Source: Gammaproteobacteria bacterium
GTDB lineage: Bacteria; Pseudomonadota; Gammaproteobacteria; Eutrophobiales; Eutrophobiaceae
Length of the DNA stretch: 8,216 nucleotides
Assembly: GCA_004356415.1 (NCBI GenBank)
Contig: SMWN01000051.1
Coordinates: 1 to 8,216, forward strand
Reading direction: 5' to 3'
Under the pieces are notes generated by a model that saw nothing but the letters and a program-made list of their open reading frames with translations, searched no databases and was not told the origin of the DNA. How positions within the stretch are numbered: the first letter of the stretch is position 1; each line of letters starts with the position of its first letter. Positions 1 through 5,533 of this stretch are shown here, in pieces. A program made the position numbers and the translations under genes.

Positions 1-246
1 ATTTTATAAATACAATAAATGAAAAAGTATCGTGTATGCAGGAAGCACGGAACCGGCCACACTTTGCTCAAGTATAGTACAGGCACAAAGAATCAAAAAT
101 GAACAAAAGCAAACTACCCTGTTATTGATATTTCCCTACAGAGGTCTATATTCAACAGATGGTAAACAAACAAGGTTGCCTACAGGACGATGTGCTGCGA
201 CCTACATGGATCGATTACTAGGACGCATATACGGAAGTAGGCGGTA
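1..246. other. Gene-free stretch at the left edge
   Basis: I see no convincing gene here. The short open frames (for example 32-247 on the plus strand) have no recognisable domain and no ribosome binding site. The first 180 bases are AT-rich. The sequence becomes more GC-rich towards 181-246, where the structured block that follows begins, so part of 181-246 could be the 5' part or a flank of that block. No convincing paired -35/-10 promoter was found. Confidence 0.4.
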
Positions 247-378
247 GAACGGCGCACGGCTATAGGGACATAGAAGGTAGAGTAACGCCGGAAGCAGTTA
301 CCGAGGATGCTAGAGCCGAGAACGGCGCACGACTGTAGGGACATAGAAGGTAGAGTTGCGCCGGGAGCAGCAACCGAG
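247..378 (+). repeat. Tandem pair of 59-bp direct repeats with a covarying hairpin
   Basis: Copy 1 is 247-305 and copy 2 is 320-378, a 73-bp period. By eye they differ at 7 of 59 positions. Four of these differences fall in the two arms of a 5-bp stem and keep it paired: GTAAC/GTTAC in copy 1 becomes GTTGC/GCAAC in copy 2. The middle part, AGGGACATAGAAGGTAGAGT, is identical in both. A shorter third echo, GCAGTTGCCGAG at 442-453, differs by one base from the end of copy 1 (GCAGTTACCGAG, 294-305). The arrangement suggests partial tandem duplication of an RNA module. Confidence 0.75.
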
Positions 379-485
379 AGCCAAGTCTGGAAGCGCGAAG
401 CCCACCCGGAGGGGTGTACCCCTTGGGGTACATGTTCTCGAGCAGTTGCCGAGAAGCACAAGTTTCAAATGAAACATTATGTTTC
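247..485 (+). ncRNA. Candidate structured RNA, possibly an ORF-less omega-RNA/reRNA-type element
   Basis: This block is dense in inverted repeats. In order: a hairpin GTAAC(282-286)/GTTAC(297-301); GCCG-AGAA-CGGC at 315-326; a hairpin GTTGC(355-359)/GCAAC(370-374); CACCC/GGGTG at 403-416, alternative to the next one; a near-perfect hairpin with arms TGTACCC and GGGTACA at 415-432; TTCTCG(435-440)/CGAGAA(450-455); and GTTTC/GAAAC/GTTTC at 462-485. The first and third hairpins lie at equivalent places in two repeat copies and differ by compensatory changes, which argues for selection on RNA structure. Compact GC-rich hairpin arrays of this kind next to small mobile elements recall HEARO/omega-RNA of IscB or reRNA of TnpB, but no such nuclease is encoded in the window, so that assignment is inference. 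The strand is also inferred, because hairpins alone do not give it. An open frame at 307-489 crosses the block but looks incidental. Confidence 0.42.
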
Positions 486-500
486 CTAAATTAATTCTTA

Positions 501-505
501 AGGAG
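501..505 (+). promoter_or_regulatory. Ribosome binding site supporting a TTG start
   Basis: AGGAG lies 8 bases before TTG at 514-516. No ATG start exists near the beginning of this frame, so this Shine-Dalgarno match decides the start of the 62-residue protein. It lies 15 bases after the last hairpin arm of the upstream structured block, so the structure could affect its accessibility. Confidence 0.6.
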
Positions 506-513
506 CACTTAAA

Positions 514-702
514 TTGTCAAAATTCCGGATAGAAACAGAAACTGATGCAAAGACGGGTAAAGTGTATGCAGAACTATATTGCCCAGACGATGCTGAGGAA
601 CCTATAGCTAGAACCGAACCGATCTTTCCTAATAGTGAAGCTGCAGAAGAACAGATAAAAGAAATGTTTGAGGACCGGATGTCTCAATTACGAGAAGAGT
701 AA
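514..702 (+). CDS. Small acidic protein of unknown function (62 residues)
   Basis: I do not recognise a named family. The protein is strongly acidic, with many Asp and Glu residues, and has no signal peptide or membrane segment, so it is probably cytosolic. The first half (residues 1-25) alternates like two short beta strands around a TGK turn and ends at a single cysteine in LYCPDD. The second half, from about residue 40, is Glu/Lys-rich and likely one amphipathic helix. The start is TTG with a good AGGAG site 8 bases upstream. It stands alone, after the hairpin-rich block and before a convergent minus-strand pseudogene. The clear ribosome binding site and protein-like composition make it more than a chance frame. 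Confidence 0.6.
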   Translation: MSKFRIETETDAKTGKVYAELYCPDDAEEPIARTEPIFPNSEAAEEQIKEMFEDRMSQLREE

Positions 703-774
703 TTAACTGATGTATAAAACTGATTAAAATCTTTTACAATTTACTGTTTCTATTATAAATATTTTTGGGAACTA

Positions 775-1652
775 TTACTCATCCGACCAACGATTATGTA
801 CCCAGATCCATTGGGACGGATTAACCCTTATCCAGACCTCAATAACCTTGTTGATTCGGGTCATCAGATTAAGTACGTCCACTTCCTGATCGCCGGTTCT
901 TTCGATCTCCATTGGTGGAAAAATCGTTACTTTAAAGTGTGCACCCTCCGTACGAATCACCCGGGTGGCAATCACAGGACACCCATACTTGAGGGCAAGT
1001 AAGGCGATGACCGGCGCGGTCATTGCTTTCCTGCCAAAGAAATCCACGGCAATGCCTTCATTCATTTTCTGATCAACAAGAATCCCTATATGTCCGCCTG
1101 CCCCAGTATCTTTATCAATTGTCGCGAACCACCTTTTCCCTTCGGGATACCCTCAGACTGGTAATGCCCACGCATGTTCTGCATCAGTTTATCCACCCCC
1201 GGATTATTCCCCTGGCGGTAGACAAGGCCAAGCGGACAATCGTAGATTGCGATCGTCTTTGGTGCCATCTCCCAGTTTGCAACATGACCGGAAAAGAACA
1301 GGCTGCCCTTGGCACCTTGTTTTGCCTGCTCAATGTGTTCTACGCCTTCTACCTCCACAATTTTTGCAAAGGCATGCTTGTCCATGTCATTCATACGCGG
1401 AAATTCAGCAACCATCCTGCCTAAGTTATCCCACATAGCGGTAATGATTTCATCGACCTGCTTCTCATCCAGATCTGGTATTGCACGTTGCAGATTCTTC
1501 CGCGCCAGTTTATCTCTGGATAAAAACGGCCCCAGCGTTCTGCCAATAACCCCTCCCATCGATGAAGCAACATTTAAAGGTAATAATCTGAATATCCAGT
1601 ATGCAGACTTTGCCAATATACTTTCTGCAAAGTAGCGAATTCTTTTTAGCAT
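775..1652 (-). pseudogene. Lipid A acyltransferase (LpxL/HtrB family), frameshifted
   Basis: Members of this family transfer a fatty acyl chain from acyl-ACP to lipid A precursors at the inner membrane, late in lipid A synthesis. The first part (1086-1652, 188 residues) has a hydrophobic N-terminus and the catalytic HX4E box as SGHVANWE (H123, E128), followed by VYRQGNNP, typical of the family. The second part (775-1065 and its upstream codons) continues in another frame with LVDQKMNEGIAV and ends with NPSQWIWVHNRW, the usual C-terminal signature. Removing two bases near 1087-1091 (an extra TA in ATATA, minus-strand reading) restores GQADIGILVDQKM and a protein of about 291 residues, the normal length. 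The gene is therefore complete apart from a 2-bp shift. It may be a recent pseudogene or a sequencing error. No clear Shine-Dalgarno precedes the ATG at 1652. Whether it is LpxL, LpxM or a paralogue cannot be told. Confidence 0.85.
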
Positions 1653-1726
1653 TTAGAATAAAATGAATTTATTAAAAGGACAGCATTTGCCGTATCATAA
1701 TCCTAGAATCCGTAGTTGGACAACGT

Positions 1727-1807
1727 ACTGGTGAGGATATGCCCAATAATAATCTGGAAGAAGAACTAAATCATTTGTGTGAAATGACAGACAGGCCACA
1801 AAGGTAG
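1727..1807 (+). pseudogene. Truncated copy of the C-terminus of a small TPR-like protein
   Basis: The frame reads TGEDMPNNNLEEELNHLCEM and ends at TAG (1805-1807). It matches the end of the broken gene at 4142-4387 (AGEDMSNNNLEEELNRLYEM) in sequence and frame. The nucleotide match is strong from about 1727 to 1785 and fades on both sides. Upstream bases 1700-1726 show only a weak trace of the longer copy. No start codon or ribosome binding site belongs to it, so it is a gene scrap and not a functional gene. Confidence 0.55.
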
Positions 1808-1824
1808 AACGTCCAGAATGATTC

Positions 1825-1855
1825 GATTAACAGAGCGGCCAGTCCCCTTTTAATC
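1825..1855. repeat. REP-like short repeat, degenerate member
   Basis: The ends are GATTAA (1825-1830) and TTAATC (1850-1855), inverted, with AGTCCCCTTTTAATC in the right half. It matches the layout of the repeat at 2314-2348. It lies between the scrap at 1727-1807 and the SEC-C gene. The rest of the gap 1653-1895 shows nothing I can name. Confidence 0.45.
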
Positions 1856-1895
1856 GTTCTTTAGAGTTCAAATAACTAACGTGTTCGGTAACAAA

Positions 1896-2132
1896 CTATG
1901 GAGCCTGATGCCAATGCTGATGCTCTTCAGACCAAACTTGTTTTGCTCCACTATTCGGTTCAAAGTTACGAATAGATTTAACCATTAGCACTAAACATAC
2001 AAGCAGGATCACTCCGAAAAAAGCCAGTAAAAGCGTATAATAAACAGGACTTCTAGCCTTCTTGTCAAGGCAACATTTTTTATACTTTCTGCCACTTCCA
2101 CATGGACAGGCCTCATTTCGACCAACAGACAT
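1896..2132 (-). CDS. Small SEC-C motif protein with one membrane segment
   Basis: This 78-residue protein starts with a SEC-C zinc-binding motif, CPCGSGRKYKKCC (C9, C11, C20, C21, spacing CXCX8CC), as found at the C-terminus of SecA and in many small proteins. Residues about 31-51 form one hydrophobic transmembrane segment. The tail (52-78) is polar and contains HQHWH, a possible second metal-binding patch. With a Lys/Arg-rich N-terminal part before the helix, the motif most likely faces the cytoplasm. AGGA (complement of 2141-2144) lies 8 bases before the ATG and supports the start. It is monocistronic as far as can be seen, divergent from the export-family gene at 2362. The zinc role follows from the family; the biological function is unknown. 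Confidence 0.78.
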   Translation of the reverse strand: MSVGRNEACPCGSGRKYKKCCLDKKARSPVYYTLLLAFFGVILLVCLVLMVKSIRNFEPNSGAKQVWSEEHQHWHQAP

Positions 2133-2243
2133 TGTTCAGTTCCTGGTTTTTCAATCAATTTCTAGTCTGACATGATTTGATATTCTTTTCACAGAATCCT
2201 AGATATTTATTGTGAATTGGCTTATTGATCTGATATATAAAAT

Positions 2244-2284
2244 AAAGGGGCGGTGTGGTTAAACACAATCACTCCGACCCCTTT
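2244..2284. repeat. REP-like hairpin 1
   Basis: The left arm 2244-2260 (AAAGGGGCGGTGTGGTT) pairs imperfectly with the right arm 2267-2284 (AATCACTCCGACCCCTTT) around the loop AAACAC. The right arm carries the core CACTCCGACCCCTTTT that recurs elsewhere in the window. The hairpin lies in the divergent intergenic region between the SEC-C gene and the membrane protein gene. Repeats with this AAAAGGGGTCGGAGT-type core are often seen between genes in proteobacteria. Confidence 0.6.
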
Positions 2285-2313
2285 TAGTATACTGACGTTT
2301 TTGATTTAAGGGT

Positions 2314-2348
2314 GATTAAAAAGTAATTCACTCCGGCTCCTTTTAATC
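2314..2348. repeat. REP-like hairpin 2
   Basis: Perfect 8-bp inverted ends, GATTAAAA (2314-2321) and TTTTAATC (2341-2348), enclose TTCACTCCGGCTCC, a variant of the core of hairpin 1. It ends 14 bases before the ATG of the gene at 2362, so a transcript starting upstream would carry it as a leader hairpin. Confidence 0.6.
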
Positions 2349-2361
2349 TAAACTTAATTGT

Positions 2362-3063
2362 ATGGAAGAACTTGCAAGGACAACAGAGATAAATGGTCGT
2401 TTCAGACCATTCCAAACTACTGAAGGTCGTATTCTTATCTTCGGTCTAATACTGTTGTTACTCTATGCCATTTGCCTGGCAGCCAGCTATTTCATCTCAC
2501 CGAATACCTTTCAAGTCTATGTTGGCATAACGGCGACCCATATCCTGTTTGGGCGAGCCGCCGGAATGTCGTTTGGTTATTCACTAGGCTTTGATCATTT
2601 GATCGTTATTCCGATCAACCTTGCAATAGAGATGATCATGGTAATGATCATATATCCCCTGTTTGTCTTAGCTTGGCGGAATCTTTTGGTTTTCAAGGCA
2701 CTGGATAATTTCATGCATCGAATTGAAGAGGTAGCGGAGACAAATAAGGCAAAGATCCATCGTTATGGCATTCCGGGCCTATTACTGTTCGTATGCATTC
2801 CTTTCTGGATGACAGGCCCCGTTATCGGCTCTGTTATCGGCTTTTTCCTGGGATTAAGACCGTGGGTAAATATGTTCGTGGTGCTGTCTGGAACCACGGT
2901 TGCATCGCTAGGCTGGGCAATTTTCCTCAAGGAATTGCACGATCGGGTAGCGGATTTCAATCCTTTTGCGCCGATGATTCTTGTCTTAATCATCATCGCT
3001 ATCGTGGTTGCTGGCTATCTGCTGGAAAAGCAGAAGTTGCACAAAAACAACCATAAGCAGTGA
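2362..3063 (+). CDS. Small multi-drug export family (Sm_multidrug_ex/COG2426) membrane protein
   Basis: This 233-residue polytopic inner-membrane protein has hydrophobic segments at about 23-46, 80-111, 137-165, 168-190 and 203-221. The signature is the glycine/proline-rich stretch from Y135 to L165 (YGIPGLLLFV, then TGPVIGSVIGFFLGL), which matches the family annotated as 'putative small multi-drug export protein'. That label rests on weak functional evidence, so substrate and direction of transport are unknown. The C-terminus is lysine- and histidine-rich and probably cytoplasmic. A hydrophilic stretch at 112-134 between membrane segments may form a cytoplasmic loop. No good Shine-Dalgarno site precedes the ATG; a REP-like hairpin lies immediately upstream. 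The next gene is 111 bp away, so co-transcription is uncertain. Confidence 0.75.
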   Translation: MEELARTTEINGRFRPFQTTEGRILIFGLILLLLYAICLAASYFISPNTFQVYVGITATHILFGRAAGMSFGYSLGFDHLIVIPINLAIEMIMVMIIYPLFVLAWRNLLVFKALDNFMHRIEEVAETNKAKIHRYGIPGLLLFVCIPFWMTGPVIGSVIGFFLGLRPWVNMFVVLSGTTVASLGWAIFLKELHDRVADFNPFAPMILVLIIIAIVVAGYLLEKQKLHKNNHKQ

Positions 3064-3122
3064 TAATGCTATTATTGTACTGACAACTTAGACATAAATT
3101 TATAAATTATAGGTGCCAGAGA

Positions 3123-3153
3123 GATTAAAAATAATGACTCCGTCCCATTTATC
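3123..3153. repeat. REP-like short repeat, degenerate member
   Basis: GATTAAAAATAATGACTCCG followed by TCCCATTTATC matches the layout of the repeat at 2314-2348, with GAT..AAA/TTTATC ends partly preserved. It sits in the gap between the membrane protein gene and the cupin gene, just before the cupin's ribosome binding site. Confidence 0.45.
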
Positions 3154-3174
3154 TTTGTAAAGGAGACGATTGAT

Positions 3175-3648
3175 ATGCATAAAATTATTATTTCAGGAAT
3201 GCTCTTGATCGGATTGTTTTATTCCTTACCTGTTTTTGCGGATAAGGACAGAATTATTGATGCAGAGATCATTGTTATCCATTCGCCGGAAGAACTTCAA
3301 TCAAAACAGAACCTGCCTTATTTTCATGGCATATCATCACAAAATACAGGCTCTAAGGTGTTATCCATGAATCTGGTGATTATCCCGCCCGGTGGACAGG
3401 CTGATGCACACTATCACGATGGTTTTGAATCAGCAGTTTACTTGTTACAAGGCAGGGTTGAAACGCGATATGGGCGTGGATTAAGAAAAAGCATAATCAA
3501 CCAGGCCGGTGATTTTATCTATATCCCCCCAAACGTACCGCACCAACCAAGAAATCTAAGTCAAACAGAACCAGCCATGGCTATCGTCGCAAGGAATGAT
3601 CCCAACGAACAGGAAAGTGTCGTTCCTTATACGTTATCTGAAAAATAG
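3175..3648 (+). CDS. Exported cupin-domain protein
   Basis: This 157-residue protein has a signal peptide: MHK, a hydrophobic core (residues 4-20) and a likely cleavage after VFA (22) before DKD, so it should act in the periplasm. A single cupin_2 domain follows. Motif 1 is PGGQADAHYHDGFESAVYLL with metal ligands H79, H81 and E85 and G93 after it. Motif 2 is AGDFIYIPPNVPHQPRN with G112, P118, H123 and N127. All four usual metal-binding residues are present, so it can probably bind a divalent metal. Whether it is an enzyme or a sensor cannot be told. AGGAG (3161-3165) lies 9 bases before the ATG. The VOC-fold gene follows after 46 bp on the same strand, and the two may form a short operon. Confidence 0.82.
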   Translation: MHKIIISGMLLIGLFYSLPVFADKDRIIDAEIIVIHSPEELQSKQNLPYFHGISSQNTGSKVLSMNLVIIPPGGQADAHYHDGFESAVYLLQGRVETRYGRGLRKSIINQAGDFIYIPPNVPHQPRNLSQTEPAMAIVARNDPNEQESVVPYTLSEK

Positions 3649-3694
3649 AATGTGTTGCTCGTATTGATATTTACGAAGGATTAACAAGTAAAAA

Positions 3695-4129
3695 ATGCTG
3701 AATATAGAATCTGTAAATCATATAGGGTTAAGAATAGAAGAAAAGTCCCGTTCCGTGGCATTTTACGAATTACTCGGTTTTGAGTTCGTAGAAGATGTCG
3801 GGTTTGAAAAAGGTCACCCGATCATTATGAAACATCCCAGCGGTGTCGTTTTAAACTTGTTGGGCCCCGCCAATGCGGGTAACGGAAAGAATATTTTGAT
3901 GGATGTTGAGGAAAAGTACCCTGGCTATACGCATATCGCCTTAACCGTATCCGATCTGGGCGTCGCTAAATCATTTATGAACGACAATAATTTCGAGATA
4001 ACAGGTTCATTTAGCTTTGGAGATATGTCAGCGATTTTCATCCGTGATCCAGATAGAAATGTAATAGAGCTGGATGCATACAACAACGTCCACAAGGAAG
4101 ACCTGAGTGGATACTCCAACCACCCATGA
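3695..4129 (+). CDS. VOC superfamily (glyoxalase/dioxygenase-fold) protein
   Basis: This 144-residue protein has two beta-alpha-beta-beta-beta modules. Module 1 begins VNHIGLRIEE (H9) and ends GVVLNLLGP; module 2 begins THIALTVSD (H80) and ends DRNVIELDAY (E125). In glyoxalase I-type enzymes four ligands bind the metal: His and Glu from each half. Here H9, H80 and E125 are in place, but the expected Glu of module 1 appears as N54, so metal use may differ. FYELLGFE after strand 1 is typical of the family. It is probably cytosolic, with no signal peptide. AAGGA at 3676-3680 is 14 bases from the ATG, a rather long spacing. It follows the exported cupin by 46 bp. The substrate is unknown; lactoylglutathione lyase, dioxygenase and resistance proteins all share this fold. 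Confidence 0.8.
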   Translation: MLNIESVNHIGLRIEEKSRSVAFYELLGFEFVEDVGFEKGHPIIMKHPSGVVLNLLGPANAGNGKNILMDVEEKYPGYTHIALTVSDLGVAKSFMNDNNFEITGSFSFGDMSAIFIRDPDRNVIELDAYNNVHKEDLSGYSNHP

Positions 4130-4141
4130 ACAATTGCAATT

Positions 4142-4387
4142 ATGGAATGTGATCATGTCAAAGCGTTAGACCTTACTCGTGAAGGAAGCTGGGACGAGTC
4201 TCATAAAATAATACAACAATATTCCGATAAATTATCCTGACTTATTCATGCGTACCTGAATCGAAGAGAAGGTAACATAGGGAATGCTAAATACTGGTAC
4301 AAGCGTGCTGGTGAGGATATGTCCAACAATAACCTGGAAGAAGAACTCAATCGTTTGTATGAAATGGCTGATAAGCTAGGGATGTAA
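4142..4387 (+). pseudogene. Small TPR-like protein gene with an in-frame stop
   Basis: ATG at 4142 opens an 81-codon frame that ends at TAA (4385-4387) but is cut by TGA at codon 33 (4238-4240). Before the stop it reads ALDLTREGSWDESHKIIQQY, and after it LIHAYLNRREGN followed by NAKYWYKRAGEDM. The two halves continue in the same frame and together look like one short two-helix repeat protein, with 'work load / HAYLxRxEGD / A.YWYrRAG' features known from small hypothetical proteins of proteobacteria. A Trp or Cys codon changed to TGA would explain the stop. It begins 12 bp after the VOC gene. A truncated copy of its C-terminus lies at 1727-1807. Function unknown. Confidence 0.6.
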
Positions 4388-4413
4388 AAAGTCTTATCTG
4401 ACCCCACTTATCA

Positions 4414-4608
4414 GGCATAACTTTAATCGAATCCTACGCAATGGTTCCCACCGCTGCGGTCTGTGGTTTATACTTCTCACATCAGGATTCAAGGTACTTC
4501 GGATTAGGCAAGATTAATAAGGATCAATTAACTAATTACGCTCACCGTGAGGGTTTTGACATTAAAGAAATGGTAAACCTACAGATTTGCTTAGATGATC
4601 ATGCTTGA
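4414..4608 (+). pseudogene. metH: 3' remnant of cobalamin-dependent methionine synthase
   Basis: The frame reads GITLIESYAMVPTAAVCGLY and continues FSHQDSRYFGLGKINKDQL, NYAHREGF. This matches the end of the MetH activation (AdoMet-binding) domain, where family members read approximately LTESxAMxPxAxVSGxYFxHPxxxYFxVGKIxxDQVxxYAxRKG. Only about 65 codons are present. The catalytic homocysteine, folate and cobalamin domains are absent from the window. The usual C-terminal WLxPNLxY is replaced by NLQICLDDHA and a stop at 4606-4608. Upstream of 4414 the similarity ends, next to the broken small gene. The fragment cannot be functional and marks a deletion or insertion breakpoint. It overlaps the start of gnnA by 14 bp. 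Confidence 0.72.
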
Positions 4609-5530
4609 TAGTGCTGTAATCGGCGTTGGGTATGTCGGGAAATATCATGCCGAAAAATATATGGCTCTACCGGATTTCAATCTAGCCGCAGTTGTCGATA
4701 CGGATCCTGACCTTGCTAAACGAATCGCAAGTAAATACGGTTGTGCAGCGCTTACAGATTACCACGAACTTATTGGCGAAGTTGACGCAGTAAGTATCGC
4801 CGTACCGACCAGCTTGCATTTTGAGGTTGCCCGAAACTTCCTTGATACTGGTTGTCATGTTCTCATCGAGAAACCGATAACTGAAACCGTAGATCAAGCA
4901 AATCAACTCATTGTCCTAGCAAATGCTAAAAACCAGATATTGCAGGTTGGTCACATCGAACGATTTAATATTGCAATGTTTGGGCTAGATTTCTCCACAC
5001 TCAATCCTCAGTTTATTGAATCTTATCGAATATCATCATTCACACAACGGAGTAATGATGTGAATGTTATATTTGATCTGATGATCCATGATATAGATAT
5101 TATCCTGGAGATTGTTGATTCAGACATAAAAAGTATCGACGCAAATGGAACTCCGATAATTACTGATATGCTGGATATTGCTAATGCACGTATCACCTTC
5201 AAAAATGGCTGTGTTGCAAATATTACAGCGAGCAGGGTAAGCCTTAAAACAGAACGGAAAATACGTCTATTTATGCCTAAGGTATATATTTCTTTTGATC
5301 TCCAAAACAACGTGATGAAAAAATACTCTCTCTCTGAAGGCAAGAATAATTCCGATTATAAAAATATACTTAGTGAGGAAATCAAACATGTGTCCGGTGA
5401 TGCACTTCTCGATGAGATAAAGGATTTCCAAAAGTGTATCCAATCGGGTAATGAACCAATCGTATCCGGCAAATCCGGGCAACGGGCCCTGGAAACTGCA
5501 ATTAGAATTACCGAGTTAATCAACAAATAG
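4595..5530 (+). CDS. gnnA: Gfo/Idh/MocA dehydrogenase, likely UDP-GlcNAc 3-dehydrogenase GnnA
   Basis: By family knowledge GnnA oxidises the C3 hydroxyl of UDP-GlcNAc with NAD+, the first step to the 2,3-diamino sugar nucleotide used by LpxA for amide-linked lipid A. The sequence shows an N-terminal Rossmann fold with GVGYVG (10-15) and D35 at the end of strand 2, which favours NAD. It also has the family's IEKPIT box (E92-K93-P94), GHIERFN (119-125) and DLMIHDID (161-168, with candidate catalytic H165). GHIERFN and DLMIHDID are typical of GnnA-like members found with lipid A genes. The 311-residue length is normal. ATG at 4595 or the second ATG at 4601 (MLDSAVIGVGY) are both possible starts; 4601 fits family N-termini better, and neither has a clear Shine-Dalgarno site. 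The aminotransferase gene follows after 3 bp, implying one operon. A WlbA/WbpB-like uronic acid dehydrogenase is the main alternative. Confidence 0.78.
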   Translation: MIMLDSAVIGVGYVGKYHAEKYMALPDFNLAAVVDTDPDLAKRIASKYGCAALTDYHELIGEVDAVSIAVPTSLHFEVARNFLDTGCHVLIEKPITETVDQANQLIVLANAKNQILQVGHIERFNIAMFGLDFSTLNPQFIESYRISSFTQRSNDVNVIFDLMIHDIDIILEIVDSDIKSIDANGTPIITDMLDIANARITFKNGCVANITASRVSLKTERKIRLFMPKVYISFDLQNNVMKKYSLSEGKNNSDYKNILSEEIKHVSGDALLDEIKDFQKCIQSGNEPIVSGKSGQRALETAIRITELINK

Positions 5531-5533
5531 ATT

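Noticed and set aside
247..378. CRISPR array
   Set aside because: Only two units, 14 bp apart, with internal hairpin structure and no spacers or cas genes.
180..461. Minus-strand open frame of 93 codons over the repeats
   Set aside because: Its composition is atypical and it is explained by the GC-rich structured block; no start signal or family match.
307..489. Open frame of 60 codons across the hairpin block
   Set aside because: It has no ribosome binding site and no recognisable domain, and changes between the repeat copies preserve base pairing instead of a protein.
703..774. Bidirectional terminator between the 62-residue gene and the convergent acyltransferase pseudogene
   Set aside because: The gap is AT-rich but has no GC-rich stem followed by a T run.
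1023..1635. Plus-strand open frames opposite the lipid A acyltransferase
   Set aside because: They are antisense shadows of a clearly recognised minus-strand gene.
4238..4240. TGA as a selenocysteine codon
   Set aside because: No selenoprotein family is suggested, and no clear SECIS-like hairpin was seen just downstream; a nonsense mutation is simpler.
4556..4585. TTGACA as a -35 box for gnnA
   Set aside because: The hexamer is perfect but the -10 candidate 18 bases later (TACAGA) is poor, and the bases code for FDI in the metH remnant, so it may be chance.
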